Shown: positions 41,072 to 50,843, counted from the stretch's first letter. The stretch: 64,000 nt of DNA from Bacillota bacterium (GCA_013178305.1 JABLXB010000002.1:372001-436000), one strand, 5' to 3'. Notes: a model not told the origin generated them from the sequence alone. Numbers and translations are program-made.

Positions 41072-42664
41072 TCAGCGTTCCAGGTACACAGGGCGGGCCG
41101 AGAGCACGCCCTTCACCTTGACCACGCGGGCCACGGCGTCAGGAGGTGCCGGCGAGTCCATGCCCAGCACCATGATTGCCTCTCCTCCCCTGGTCAACCT
41201 GGCCACCTGCATCCCGGAAATGTTCACCCCGGCTTCGCCAAGAATGGTGCCCACCTGGCCGATGATCCCGGGCTGGTCCACGTGCGGGCAGACGAGCATG
41301 AATTCGGCCAGCTGAGTGTCCACACGGTGCCCGTCTATTCGTATGAGGCGGGGATCCCCCAATGCCGAGAGGCTTCCCGCCACACTGCGCTCGCCTCTGC
41401 TCGTGACGGTCCCGATATCTATCGAACCCGGGTACCCGTCCCCCGCTTCGGTCCTGACCTCGCTAATCTTGATGCCGCGTTCGCGTGCCAGCAACGGTGC
41501 GTTGACAGCATTGACATGCTCCTGGAGGAGTGGGCGGAGAAGACCTTTCAGCACCGCGGACAGCAGGGGGCGGGTATCCATGTGGGAGACCTCGCCCGAC
41601 CAGGTCACCCTGACTGAAGAAATCATCCCTTCTGACCATTGGGCTGCAAAAGAACCCAGGGCGCCGGCGAGGGGCAGGATAGGGGCCAACCGCTGCCCAT
41701 CCTCGGGTGCTGGCGCGGGGATATTAACTGCTGCAGAAACAAGTTCTCCCCGAAGCACCGCCAGAACCGTCCGCGCCGTCTCCACCGCCACGCTCACCTG
41801 GGCTTCCCTGGTAGATGCACCCAGGTGGGGCGTGATTACCACGTTATCGAGGTCGAGGAGCGGGTGGCCGGCATGGGGCGGCTCCGAACACAGGACGTCA
41901 AGGGCCGCTCCGGCCAGCCTGCCATCCCTGAGGGCACGGGCCAGCGCATCCTCGTCAACCACCCCTCCGCGCGCGCAGTTTATGATGCAGGCACCCTTCT
42001 TCATTCGTGCAATGGCTTCGTCGCCGATAAGACCCTCCGTGTCATGCGTGAGGGGAACGTGTACACTCAGAAAATCGGCCGCCGGGAGGATCGCGGACAA
42101 TTCGCCTGGAACGACCCCCATGCTCTCCATCCTCTCAGGAGAGACAGCAGGGTCATAGGCCATTACCTTCATCCCAAGGGCCAGGGCCCGCCTTGCCACT
42201 TCCGAGCCGACCCTGCCGAGACCGAGAAGACCCAGTGTCTTGCCCCGCAGTTCTGTGCCCATAAAGCGGTTGCGCTCCCACTTGCCCGATGTCACGTGCA
42301 TGTGGGCCTGCGGTATCCTGCGGGCAAGGCACAGCATCAGCCCTATCGTATGCTCGGCCACCGCCACCGAGTTGCCACCGGCGGCGTTCACCACCACAAC
42401 TCCCGCCCGGGTGGCTGCCTCCACGTCGATGTTGTCGACTCCGGCCCCCGCCCGCCCGATCACGCGCAGCCGCGGAGCCGCCGCAATCGCCCGTGCGCCG
42501 ATGCGGGTGGAGCTTCTCACGAGGATGGCGTCATACCCCCCAAGGCGCTCGACAAGCTGGTCCTCCTTCTGGGGCCCGCATACATCCACCTCAGCCTCAT
42601 GCCTGAGGATGCCGACCCCTTCCTCCGCTATTCCGTCCGTTACCATGATTCGCAATTGTGTCAC
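41072..42664 (-). CDS. serA: D-3-phosphoglycerate dehydrogenase
   Basis: A 530-residue SerA of the long type: substrate domain and NAD domain (LGLLGLGRVGSEVARRALAL, GRAGAGVDNIDV, catalytic His in NVVITPHLGAST), an intervening domain, and a C-terminal ACT domain (VDQPGIIGQVGTILGEAGVN) for serine feedback. It makes phosphohydroxypyruvate from 3-phosphoglycerate. GTG start overlaps the aminotransferase stop by 4 nt; an ATG six codons later is the alternative. Confidence 0.95.
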   Translation of the reverse strand: MTQLRIMVTDGIAEEGVGILRHEAEVDVCGPQKEDQLVERLGGYDAILVRSSTRIGARAIAAAPRLRVIGRAGAGVDNIDVEAATRAGVVVVNAAGGNSVAVAEHTIGLMLCLARRIPQAHMHVTSGKWERNRFMGTELRGKTLGLLGLGRVGSEVARRALALGMKVMAYDPAVSPERMESMGVVPGELSAILPAADFLSVHVPLTHDTEGLIGDEAIARMKKGACIINCARGGVVDEDALARALRDGRLAGAALDVLCSEPPHAGHPLLDLDNVVITPHLGASTREAQVSVAVETARTVLAVLRGELVSAAVNIPAPAPEDGQRLAPILPLAGALGSFAAQWSEGMISSVRVTWSGEVSHMDTRPLLSAVLKGLLRPLLQEHVNAVNAPLLARERGIKISEVRTEAGDGYPGSIDIGTVTSRGERSVAGSLSALGDPRLIRIDGHRVDTQLAEFMLVCPHVDQPGIIGQVGTILGEAGVNISGMQVARLTRGGEAIMVLGMDSPAPPDAVARVVKVKGVLSARPVYLER

Positions 42665-43815
42665 CCCCCGGCGGTGAATACTTCTTCAGCAGCAGCTACA
42701 GCGCGGCCGCGTTCGACAGGACGCCCGAGATCCGCGCACGCCATCTCCAGGGCGGCCAGGGTAACGATCACTTCCTGCCAGCTGACATTGCCCACGTGTC
42801 CGACCCGGAAGATCCGCCCCGACAAGGGCCCTTGACCGCCCGCCAGGACCACCCCGTACTTCCGCCCGAGGGTCGACAGTAGTTTCTGCCCGTCGAGCCC
42901 CTCAGGCAGCACCACGGCGGTCACCGTGTTTGAGGCGCAGTCGTCGGAGGCCAGGGTCTGCATTCCCATGGCCCGTACCCCGGCGCGCACGGCCCTGGCC
43001 ACGGTCGCGTGGCGGCGGAATACGTTCTCGAGGCCCTCGGTTTCCAGCATTCGCAGGGACTCGCGCATCGTGAAGAGTAGCGAGACTGCGGGGGTATACG
43101 GAGTCTGGGGGTCCGGCCGCTCGAGAAATTTGCGCGCCGCCTTGAAGTCCCAGTATACGCTCCGGGACACCGTCCGCTCCACCTTCCCCCAGGCCTTTTG
43201 GCTCAACGATATCGCGGCAAGGCCGGGCGGGGTCATGAGGCCTTTCTGGGAACCCACGACGACCGCATCGATTCCCCAGTCGTCCTGCCTGAGTTCGATA
43301 GCGCCCGTCGAGCTTATGGCATCGACCACGAAGAGAACGTCGTCCCTCGGAATGGCCTTTCTGATTGCCGCAAGGTCCATGGTGACACCCGTGGAGGTCT
43401 CGTTATGGGTGACCACGACTACTCCAATCGACGGATCCCGCTCCAGCGCCGCCCCCACTTCCGCCGGGTCGACCGCTGTCCCCCACTTCGATTCGATGAC
43501 CTGCACATCAGCGCCGGTCACCCGCAGGATCTCGGCAAACCGCGCGCCGAACTCCCCGGCCACGGCCACCAGCACCTTCTCCCCGGGGGATACCAGGTTG
43601 ACCGCCGCCGCCTCCATACCCCCGGTCCCGGCGGCTGGGAACAGCAGCACGGTACCAGCGGTCATCAAGACCCGCTTCAATCCCCCGGTTACTTCATGGA
43701 GAAGAGCGCCAAATTCCGGACCTCTGTGATTGATCATCGGCTGCGCTCCGGCTAACGCCGCGCCGACCGGCACGGGCGTAGGGCCGGGAATCATGAGACA
43801 CTGTCGCTCCACCAT
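42661..43815 (-). CDS. class V aminotransferase (serine-pyruvate / phosphoserine-type)
   Basis: A 384-residue PLP enzyme of the AGXT/SerC-like class V group: MIPGPTPVPVGAALAGAQPM, NHRGPEFGALL, DAISSTGAIELRQD and the PLP lysine in VVGSQKGLMTPPGL. In an operon with serA it probably supplies the amino-transfer step of serine synthesis, as in anaerobes without a classical SerC. The ATG after GAGGAGGAA was chosen; the open frame runs upstream into the T-box terminator and is not coding there. Confidence 0.92.
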   Translation of the reverse strand: MVERQCLMIPGPTPVPVGAALAGAQPMINHRGPEFGALLHEVTGGLKRVLMTAGTVLLFPAAGTGGMEAAAVNLVSPGEKVLVAVAGEFGARFAEILRVTGADVQVIESKWGTAVDPAEVGAALERDPSIGVVVVTHNETSTGVTMDLAAIRKAIPRDDVLFVVDAISSTGAIELRQDDWGIDAVVVGSQKGLMTPPGLAAISLSQKAWGKVERTVSRSVYWDFKAARKFLERPDPQTPYTPAVSLLFTMRESLRMLETEGLENVFRRHATVARAVRAGVRAMGMQTLASDDCASNTVTAVVLPEGLDGQKLLSTLGRKYGVVLAGGQGPLSGRIFRVGHVGNVSWQEVIVTLAALEMACADLGRPVERGRAVAAAEEVFTAGG

Positions 43816-43848
43816 CCATTCCTCCTCTCGTTTTGTACCCCATAAAGA

Positions 43849-43886
43849 GTAAAGAACCCCTCGTCCCCGGTAATCGGGGACGAGAG
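43849..43886 (-). terminator. T-box terminator hairpin
   Basis: CCTCTCGTCCCCG / CGGGGACGAGGGG stem followed by TTCTTTACTC on the minus strand; its 5' arm starts right after the T-box sequence, as needed for the terminator/antiterminator switch. Confidence 0.85.
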
Positions 43887-44110
43887 GCTCCTCTCGCGGT
43901 GCCACCCCGCTTGTCGCGCCGCTGTCTGGTTTACACCGCGGCCCGACCGCTCAACGGGCTGTAACGGATCCCACCGTCAGGCTTCCGGTTTAGCCGTGCC
44001 TGCCCTCCAGGCCGGAATTTCCCATGATGGGAGGCCGGCTCGCACCAACCGCCGGCTCTCTTGACCTCCCGATCAGGTACTCAACCCTTCATTGGGGTAA
44101 CATATTTAGC
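43849..44110 (-). promoter_or_regulatory. T-box riboswitch, probable serine specifier
   Basis: Minus-strand leader with the invariant T-box GGGTGGCACCGCG (43893-43910 region), an AGTA loop element, a GGTTGGTGCGAG distal loop, and a specifier loop GGGAAATTCCGG in which UCC (44014-44016), followed by a purine, reads as Ser. Uncharged tRNA-Ser would stabilise the antiterminator and allow expression of the serine operon directly downstream. Confidence 0.9.
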
Positions 44111-44114
44111 GCTT

Positions 44115-44143
44115 AGTCTATCCGGTGGTCCGTGTGTTGTCAA
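44115..44143 (-). promoter_or_regulatory. sigma-A promoter of the serine operon
   Basis: TTGACA and TAGACT separated by exactly 17 bp on the minus strand, a few bases upstream of the T-box stem I. Confidence 0.8.
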
Positions 44144-44349
44144 TAGGCTAGTTGAGGCGTGTTATCAGTTCTTCTCTGCGCCACAGCAGCGGTCGCGTGT
44201 ACACCTGTGCCCTGCAGCAGCAGTCACGCCGGGAAGTGTGCTCCACAGCAGAGATCGCGCCGAAATCCCTGCTGTACAGCAGACATCAGTGGCAGCCATA
44301 TCCCAAAACGCGCCGTGGTCAACGCAGGCTGACCTTTCTTTCTGCTTTG

Positions 44350-45426
44350 CTAGATATGTCGTCCAGCACCACAAACGTCCTGACCTCTTCGTTCCGGTAT
44401 GACACCGACAGAATCGCAACCTCGACGCCAAAAAAGTCCCTTGCGTTCTCCTCGGTAACGATCGAGCCTGTTGGCCCCATGGTAAAGATCTCTTACGATA
44501 AAGTCGCGGTCAACGATGAGGCTCAGAGCCTTGTGCATGCGTACATCGTTAAACGGCGGCCTGGTGCCGTTCGTCATGATGTAATGGGTTATTGTTGAAG
44601 GAGCAGAGGAAAACGCAAACCGGCCCTCTCTTGACAATTCCCTCGTGTGTGCAGGCTGAATGGCCCCGAGGTCCATCACGCCCATGATTTCCCCGGCACG
44701 CAGTGCCGCCAGTCGTGTTTCTGGGTCCGGTATCACTTTGACCCGGATGCGTTTTGTCTTGCCTGGCTTGCCCCAGTAGCTGCCATTGGCTTCCAACAAG
44801 GCATACTGATCTCTCTTGTGCTCCACGAGTCTGAATGGACCAGTCCCCATCGGTAGGCCATTAAAATCGCCGTTCTCCTCAAAGCATTTGGGACTGAACA
44901 TGGCGCTGTAGAAGCTGACCATCCTGTGAAGCAACGTAGGTTGGGGTTTATTGAAAACGAGCCTCACGGTGCTGCTATCAGCTTTTTCAACCTGCTTCAG
45001 TGCTGGGTACGCTTCTTCGATATTGAATGAGTAAAAGGAAGATGGTCGGGGGCTGATCCTCTGGTAACGTTTGAAGTTCGCAATCACGGCATCAGCGTCA
45101 AGAGCGACCCCGTCATGAAACCGTACGCCTTGCCGAATCTTGAATGTCCATTCCCTGCCGTCGCGCGACATTTCCCAGCTTTCAGCCAAACATCCCTTTG
45201 GTTCGCCCCGGCTATCGAGGTCAATAAGCGGCTCCCAGACATAGAGGATGGAGCTGCAGTAGTATGGGTCCTTCACCCCGGGAACCAGGTCTCGCGGGGC
45301 GGCAAGGACGACCTCTGCGGATACCGCCCGTCTGTTGCTCGAGCACCCAGTGACTGAAACTGCGAGTACAACGCCCAGCAAACACAGCAGAGACGAACGC
45401 AAGAACAGTCCAATCCGGTTGAGCAT
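44350..45426 (-). pseudogene. family-5 (NikA/oligopeptide-type) solute-binding lipoprotein, truncated
   Basis: Signal peptide with lipobox (VLAVSVTGC), then a family-5 ABC binding domain: VWEPLIDLDSRGEPKGCLAE, WTFKIRQGVRFHDGVALDAD, LPMGTGPFRLVEHKRDQYAL. Normal members are about 500 residues; here similarity stops at DRDFIVRDLYHGAN (about residue 325), followed by about 35 unrelated codons. Another frame across the break reads IVTEENARDFFGVEVAILSV and belongs to something else, so a deletion fused two genes. A GGGG-rich site precedes the ATG at 45426. It lies under a cobalamin-riboswitch remnant, pointing to Ni/Co or corrinoid-linked uptake. Confidence 0.7.
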
Positions 45427-45579
45427 AAGAAGACCCCTTTTCGACGATAGTTGTTGTTCGATGTCGGGACACCGCGTCACACTTGACCATCCATCCCGCA
45501 ACGGCTTCATGTCGTCCGACGTTCGAACATGGGAAGGCGCGCAAGGCCACGAGCCAAGACTGTCGAACACTACCCAACA

Positions 45580-45804
45580 GAAAACCCTCCGCTCCTACAC
45601 GAAGCAGAGGGCTTAACCTGCCATTGCTGGCCGATCCACCCCCTATCCGGCGTAGGGGACGACCTCGATTGCCAGGCAACCGGTCTCCTGACTAAGGTTC
45701 ATCGCTCTGGCGCCGCCTTCCCAGGTATTGCCCAGTGGCCTTATGGCGCCTTGCTTCCCCTCACAGTGGCGGGACCGTGTCAGACTTGCACTGACAGCTG
45801 CCCA
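45580..45804 (-). promoter_or_regulatory. cobalamin riboswitch, 5'-truncated, with terminator
   Basis: On the minus strand AGTGCAAGTCTGACACGG, then TCCCGCCACTGTGA and later AGTCAGGAGACC are the conserved B12-box segments. The region upstream of the first box is replaced by coding sequence of a MerR fragment, so P1 and part of P2 are missing. CCCTCTGCTTC / GGAGCGGAGGG followed by TTTTC (45580-45611) is its expression-platform terminator. It would have controlled the solute-binding gene. Confidence 0.75.
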
Positions 45805-46390
45805 GGTTGCACCGGATCCTGGTCTTGAAGGACCTGGGATTGACGTTGGATCAGATCGCGACGCTGCTCCGCCAGGAGCTGTCGGCCGAACAGATCCGGG
45901 GCATACTCCAGCTGAAGAAAGCAGAGGCTGAGCGCACTTGTCTGAGGAGCGGGCACGGCTGGCAAGGGTCGAGGCGATGCTGGCGCAAATCGAAAAAGAA
46001 GGGAAGATGCCCATGTACGAAGTAGTGCTGAAAAAGATTCCCGCCCAAAATGTGGCAAGCGTCCGTAGGATTTTGCCCAGAGCAGCTGCACTGTTGGCAG
46101 CATGTTTCAAAGGCATGCTATGTTCATGTCGCTTTATCTCTCGGATTACCTCGAGGAATAACCTCGTCTGTCGAGCCGCTTTCTCTTTTTCCAATTCGTC
46201 TGCGCAGGCAAAAACTGAACGTAGCCTTTAAGTCAGGGGATCGCTTTCAACCTGTGCATTTTGAAAGCATTCCACTATCCGTTCCGGAAAGCGGACATCG
46301 AGTTAGATGATTCCCGTTCACCTGTTCCATCAAAGGGAGCTGCTGAAACAATACTCCGTTACTTGATGAGACATGACCGATGCAGCTGAC
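45798..46390 (+). pseudogene. MerR-family regulator, truncated and frameshifted
   Basis: LHRILVLKDLGLTLDQIATL then LRQELSAEQIRGILQLKKAE matches the MerR dimerisation region; after a one-base shift the text continues SEERARLARVEAMLAQIEKE and MYEVVLKKIPAQNVASVR, the start of a GyrI-like effector domain; a further frame gives FHYPFRKADIELDDS. The DNA-binding N-terminus is missing, replaced by the riboswitch remnant. Confidence 0.6.
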
Positions 46391-46420
46391 TGCTAGCAAG
46401 GAACTTTCCTTGAATCTGAT

Positions 46421-47719
46421 TCACGGTATCCAGACACACCCGTCCGCTGACACAAATGTGCCGAACGCCCGCGAAAGTGCGGCTATCCGCTGTATGATGC
46501 GGGTGGCGTTCTCGCCGCTGGCCGCGACGGGCGAGCATCCATCGATCACCACGGGGATCACCTCCGCCCCCAACAGGCCGGTGCTCTCGTTTTCCGCACC
46601 ATCCGTGCGCCTGGTCGCGGGCCCGCCCACGTTGAGACAGCCCACTTCGATCTTCAGCACGAAGGTCTCGCTGGTAGATGCGACGTCGATCACGCCCGCG
46701 CGAACGCCCCCCTGGTCAAAGACGAAATTGCCCAGGCTGTACGCTATCAGCGAGGTGCTGCCCGGCGGCCCCCCGTTAGGGTGGTAGACCTCGATGCCCT
46801 GCACCACGTGGGGGTGGTGCCCTAACACCACGTTCGCACCCCAGTCGCAAGCGAGGTGCGCGAGGTCCACCTGCGCAGGGCCTGGCACGCTGGAGAACTC
46901 CTTCCCCCAGTGGAACGAGACCACCACAACTCCGGCGGCCCGGCGGGCGGTCTCGATTTCGTCCCTGATTGTTTCCGGGTCGAAGAAACACACCCACGGG
47001 CGCTGAGGGTCGAACACGACCCCTTCCTGAGGAAAGAGGTTGTACGCTAGGAGGGCTACTGTGAGTTCCGGCTCCCCGGGCCCCAGGTCGAAACGGCGAA
47101 TCTGCGGGAGTCTGGCCGCCGCAGGGGTATGTCCCGCACCCACGACGCGAAGGCCTGCCTGGAGCGCAGCGTCGATCGTATCGCCGAGGCCGCCCGGCCC
47201 CTGGTCAAGGGCATGGTTGTTCGCCAGGCACAGGTCGGTGATTCCAGTCTCTCTCAGAGAATGCAGCCACTCTGGCTCGGCCCTGAACACGAATCGCTTG
47301 GCCGCCGGGGCGGCCACGGTCGTAGCTGGACACTCGAGGTTGACCAGTCCGATGTCAGCGCCGCCGAACAGTTGCCTGGCACCGGAGAGCAGCGCCCGGA
47401 GTCCGTCCCTGCCGCCCGCCCCGCCGCCTGTGTCGCTTGCGCCGTTCGAGGCTCTCGCGCCGCTCCCCGCAATGGCTTTTCGCACTCCGCGATCGAGCAG
47501 GACGTCCCCCGCCGCCACGATGGTCACAGTTTCGCGCGCACTGCGCGCCGCGCGCAGATTACGCACCGCCCCCACATCACGGCCGACCACCGGCCGCGCG
47601 ACGACAATCCCAATACCAACACCCAGCGTTACGATCGCGGCCATCATGCTGGTTCGCAGACCACGACCTGCCGGTGAACCCGAGCCCCGGGCCAACGCCC
47701 TTGTCAGCGCGCCGGTCAA
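46421..47719 (-). CDS. CapA-family metallophosphatase-like protein
   Basis: A CapA/PGA_cap protein of about 432 residues: a membrane helix (MAAIVTLGVGIGIVVA), TIVAAGDVLLDRGVRKAI, VNLECPATT, CLANNHALDQGPGGLGDTID, VVSFHWGKEF and VLGHHPHVVQGIEVY. These calcineurin-like folds take part in poly-gamma-glutamate or related envelope polymer metabolism. A Gly/Ser-rich insertion lies after residue 95. The start is uncertain; a TTG overlapping the DUF3160 stop (TTGA) was chosen and an internal ATG is an alternative. Confidence 0.82.
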   Translation of the reverse strand: MTGALTRALARGSGSPAGRGLRTSMMAAIVTLGVGIGIVVARPVVGRDVGAVRNLRAARSARETVTIVAAGDVLLDRGVRKAIAGSGARASNGASDTGGGAGGRDGLRALLSGARQLFGGADIGLVNLECPATTVAAPAAKRFVFRAEPEWLHSLRETGITDLCLANNHALDQGPGGLGDTIDAALQAGLRVVGAGHTPAAARLPQIRRFDLGPGEPELTVALLAYNLFPQEGVVFDPQRPWVCFFDPETIRDEIETARRAAGVVVVSFHWGKEFSSVPGPAQVDLAHLACDWGANVVLGHHPHVVQGIEVYHPNGGPPGSTSLIAYSLGNFVFDQGGVRAGVIDVASTSETFVLKIEVGCLNVGGPATRRTDGAENESTGLLGAEVIPVVIDGCSPVAASGENATRIIQRIAALSRAFGTFVSADGCVWIP

Positions 47720-49944
47720 CAACCCGAGTTGTACGGCGTGGCCGGGACGGGCAGTTTCGCTTTTACCGGAGCCAGGAACGTCCCGGTCCATGGCGGGATG
47801 CCCGGCGCCTCCCCTTTGTCGAGCATGCTGCGCCATTCTTCGTCGGTGAGTCTCCGGTCGCTCACGAACTCGTGGTATGAGAAGACAGCACCCCTCGTCA
47901 GGTATAGCTTCCCTTCTATCGGAACGACCACGAATATCTCGTTCGCCCTGCCCACGCCCTCCTCAAGGCACGAAGACTGGGATGTGTGCACGTCGGCGAT
48001 GACCGCCATGTCCTTGTCACCCTCGTCGGTCACCTCGAACCATCTCATGCGCATCGTCTCATCCTGGCCCTCGACCAGGGATGCCGTCAACTCCTCGAGG
48101 AAAGCACCATACATCCTGATCTGGGTGTACTCTTCCCTGGTCAGCGGCTGCCCCTCCAACTCCTTGATTGACATACGCTCCAGGAACCCGAGGAGCTGCT
48201 CGAAGGTCGATAGCCGCTGAGACATGGACTCGGTTAGTACGCCGCGCACCCCCAGCCCGTTCCAGGCCTTCGTCACCAGCCAGCGAAGCCTTGAGTAGAA
48301 CTCGGGCTGCGGCTCGACATATCCCCTGATGAGAGGGGGCGGCTCATCCCCCCCGCACTCCGCGCCACTCTGCTTGCCATAAAGGATCGTGTCGTGCCTG
48401 AGCTCCGCCCACCCCGCGAGGGCTGTGTTGAGGCTCTTATCTTCCCACGCCGTGTTTCTCATGAATGAGGGATACCCGGTGTCCCGGGACTCGAGCAGGG
48501 GGCGAACCGCCCACAGCCATCCCCAGTAGAGGTCGGATTGCCAAGTGGATTCCGGCTCCCGCGCGAGGCGGGCGGTCTCCTTTTCCAGCAGGCCAGCGTA
48601 GTCCGGCCACTTGATAGGCTCCTTGTACATCTGGAACAGGATCGTCCTGGCCTCCGTGGACCCCATCGCCGCCATCACGTCGAGACCCTTCGGGAACGGG
48701 CGCTCCGGCCACTTCGACAGGTTCTGCAGCACTTCCGAATCGGCGATGTACCTCTGTCCCATGAACCTGAACTGCAGCCCCCCGGGGATTCCCGCAAGCT
48801 TCACCTTGATCCTCGAACCGGGCAGCTTCCGTGCCTCCTCAACCAGCGACTCGACGGCGCGCTTCTCGCTCACCGTGTCAGGGTCCAGGCCCTTGCCGGA
48901 CGCCTTCTCCGCCGCACCCAAGAGGGCGACCGGGGTCAGGTCGTCGGCCTTGCCGGCGAAAAACGAGGTCGGCTCGTATACCCTGTTCCACAATTCCAGC
49001 AGGCGCGGGTCCACCCTCAGGGCCAGGCAGATCAGTGCGGCCACGCGAGCGAGCTCGAGATCGGGCTTGCCTTCGGCCGTCTCCAGCGCAACCGGCACGT
49101 TACCGTACCACATCATCCCGCGGAAATATGCCTTGAGGTCGTCACTCCGGGTGTAGTGGCCTCTGGCCTTACACTGGGAGTAGTCGACCATGTAGGGGAA
49201 CAGGTTGGATTGCGCCCTGCCCTGGGCCTCGAGCGCGAGCGTCGTTTCCCTGGCAACCAGGGATTCCATCTCCGCCGGCAGCGAGAACTTGGGATTCCGC
49301 TGCATCCCCAGAAGGCGGGCGGCCGTTTCGAAGTAGGCCGCAGCCTTGAGCGCGGCCGCTTTCGCTTTGGGGGTCTTCGAGTCGTGATAAAACTCGAGCA
49401 TCACGCCGTACATGCGGTCCGTGAGTTCCTTCACCGCCGGGTACAGCCTCCTGGCTTCCATGTTCCTCAGGGTCGAATCGTATATAACGTGGTAGACCTG
49501 GAGCACAGAGTCCACGGAAATGAAGCTGGGTATCAGCAGGTACTCGTTGTTTTCGTAGATGTAGAACAGCTGCTTCTCCATCGTCGGGCTCACGAAGAAC
49601 CCGTTCTTCGCGAGGAGGGACTTCTGGTCCGCGGTGAATGACCCGAACTGCGCCAGGTTCTCCACGTTCGACAGGTCAGACTTTACAGTGTAGGGTGCAA
49701 CGACCGGCTTCACCGCGGGTGCAGGCCACGCGGGCACCTTCTTGGGGAATTGCACGTCGCCGGTCTCCACGGGTTCACCCGGTTGCCCGGGTTCGGCCGG
49801 AGCCTGCTCCTGGGGCTCCTGCCCGGCTGGCTTGCCGGGAGCCCCAGCCTGGGGCCGCGTACACCCGGCAGCCACCCCGCCGAGAATCGCCAAAACCACC
49901 GTGATCGCCATTATCCGCGCAATCACTCGCGACCCTGCTCCCAT
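47716..49944 (-). CDS. DUF3160 lipoprotein
   Basis: A 742-residue exported protein: lipobox ILGGVAAGC, a Pro/Gly/Glu linker, then a long DUF3160 domain (LLIPSFISVDSVLQVYHVIY, MFGNVPV-like segments, LRHDTILYGKQSGAECGGDE, VADVHTSQSS). The family is found in anaerobes and has no assigned function. ATG overlaps the upstream FG-GAP gene stop (TGATG) with GGGAGGG before it; its own stop overlaps the CapA start. Surface location is clear from the lipobox. Confidence 0.85.
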   Translation of the reverse strand: MGAGSRVIARIMAITVVLAILGGVAAGCTRPQAGAPGKPAGQEPQEQAPAEPGQPGEPVETGDVQFPKKVPAWPAPAVKPVVAPYTVKSDLSNVENLAQFGSFTADQKSLLAKNGFFVSPTMEKQLFYIYENNEYLLIPSFISVDSVLQVYHVIYDSTLRNMEARRLYPAVKELTDRMYGVMLEFYHDSKTPKAKAAALKAAAYFETAARLLGMQRNPKFSLPAEMESLVARETTLALEAQGRAQSNLFPYMVDYSQCKARGHYTRSDDLKAYFRGMMWYGNVPVALETAEGKPDLELARVAALICLALRVDPRLLELWNRVYEPTSFFAGKADDLTPVALLGAAEKASGKGLDPDTVSEKRAVESLVEEARKLPGSRIKVKLAGIPGGLQFRFMGQRYIADSEVLQNLSKWPERPFPKGLDVMAAMGSTEARTILFQMYKEPIKWPDYAGLLEKETARLAREPESTWQSDLYWGWLWAVRPLLESRDTGYPSFMRNTAWEDKSLNTALAGWAELRHDTILYGKQSGAECGGDEPPPLIRGYVEPQPEFYSRLRWLVTKAWNGLGVRGVLTESMSQRLSTFEQLLGFLERMSIKELEGQPLTREEYTQIRMYGAFLEELTASLVEGQDETMRMRWFEVTDEGDKDMAVIADVHTSQSSCLEEGVGRANEIFVVVPIEGKLYLTRGAVFSYHEFVSDRRLTDEEWRSMLDKGEAPGIPPWTGTFLAPVKAKLPVPATPYNSGC

Positions 49945-50585
49945 CACGGAACCCTCCCTGCCAGCCCATCGCCGGGCTGTCCTTCGGTACCGTCCACTGC
50001 CTCGAACCCAAATCCACTCCACTTGTATGCCCTGGTCGAGAACGCCCCCGATCGCTCGAGCTCCACAGCCACCAGCTCGAGACCGCCGTCACCGTCGGCG
50101 TCCTCCACGCCAAAATCCACAAACGGCCTGGACAGCCGCGATCCCAGCCACCGCGGGACCGGCCCCTGCTCCGACCAGGCGTACACGAACAACCGCCTGT
50201 CAAAGACCGGGTCCAGGCGGGTCGTCTTCCAGACGCCCACCAGAATCTCGGATCGCCCATCGCCGTCCACGTCGCCAGAGGCCACTTTCCAGGGGTTGAG
50301 GCCCCGCAGGCCGGTCCACGACTTGCGGTCGACAAGGAAAACCGTCATCTGCCTGCCGAATTGCTCCAGGGGATTACCGGTCACCATGAGCAGTTCGCGC
50401 ACGCCATCACCGTCGACATCGCCCAGGCAGGCCGACCTGGGGAAGGTCCCGGTTGCCACGGCCACGACCGCGACGGCAGCCAACAGCACGGCAAGGGTCC
50501 CTGCAACGCGGGCCGTAATCGGGGAACGGGAGATCGGGAAACGGGAGATCCGTCCTAGCATGTGCACAAGCCGCCTGTCCAGCAT
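49944..50585 (-). CDS. membrane-anchored FG-GAP/VCBS repeat protein
   Basis: About 213 residues with one N-terminal membrane helix (VAGTLAVLLAAVAVVAVATG) and two to three FG-GAP-like repeats with Ca-binding DVDGDG motifs (LGDVDGDGVRELLMV, SGDVDGDGRSEILVG, EDADGDGGLELVAVE). It is an extracytoplasmic repeat domain, co-translated with DUF3160. ATG at 50585 or 50561 may be the start; upstream open frame lacks coding character. Confidence 0.72.
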   Translation of the reverse strand: MLDRRLVHMLGRISRFPISRSPITARVAGTLAVLLAAVAVVAVATGTFPRSACLGDVDGDGVRELLMVTGNPLEQFGRQMTVFLVDRKSWTGLRGLNPWKVASGDVDGDGRSEILVGVWKTTRLDPVFDRRLFVYAWSEQGPVPRWLGSRLSRPFVDFGVEDADGDGGLELVAVELERSGAFSTRAYKWSGFGFEAVDGTEGQPGDGLAGRVP

Positions 50586-50843
50586 CCAGCCATTCGCCCC
50601 CCAAAAGCGCCGCGGAACACCTGGAGCGATCCATTGGCGCAAGACCCTACCGTCTCCTATGACGGTCGGGTTTCCCGCGTGGTTCCTCGCGGGACGACGC
50701 TGCGCGGCGATTCGCCCCAGGCAATTCACGGGGCTCCTCCCGGGGCGGAACGCCACCCGGGAAAAAATACGATCACGTGGACTGCAAATGATCACGCTTA
50801 CCGCCCACATGATCGTGTTTGGTAGCCCTGAGCGCGAGTTCTC

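Noticed and set aside
43816-43905. Extended N-terminus of the class V aminotransferase
   Set aside because: The extra codons lie in the T-box antiterminator/terminator, and the family N-terminus begins at the ATG at 43815 behind a good ribosome binding site.
45643-46194. 183-codon minus-strand frame across the riboswitch and MerR remnant
   Set aside because: It covers a structured RNA and runs antisense to recognisable MerR text.
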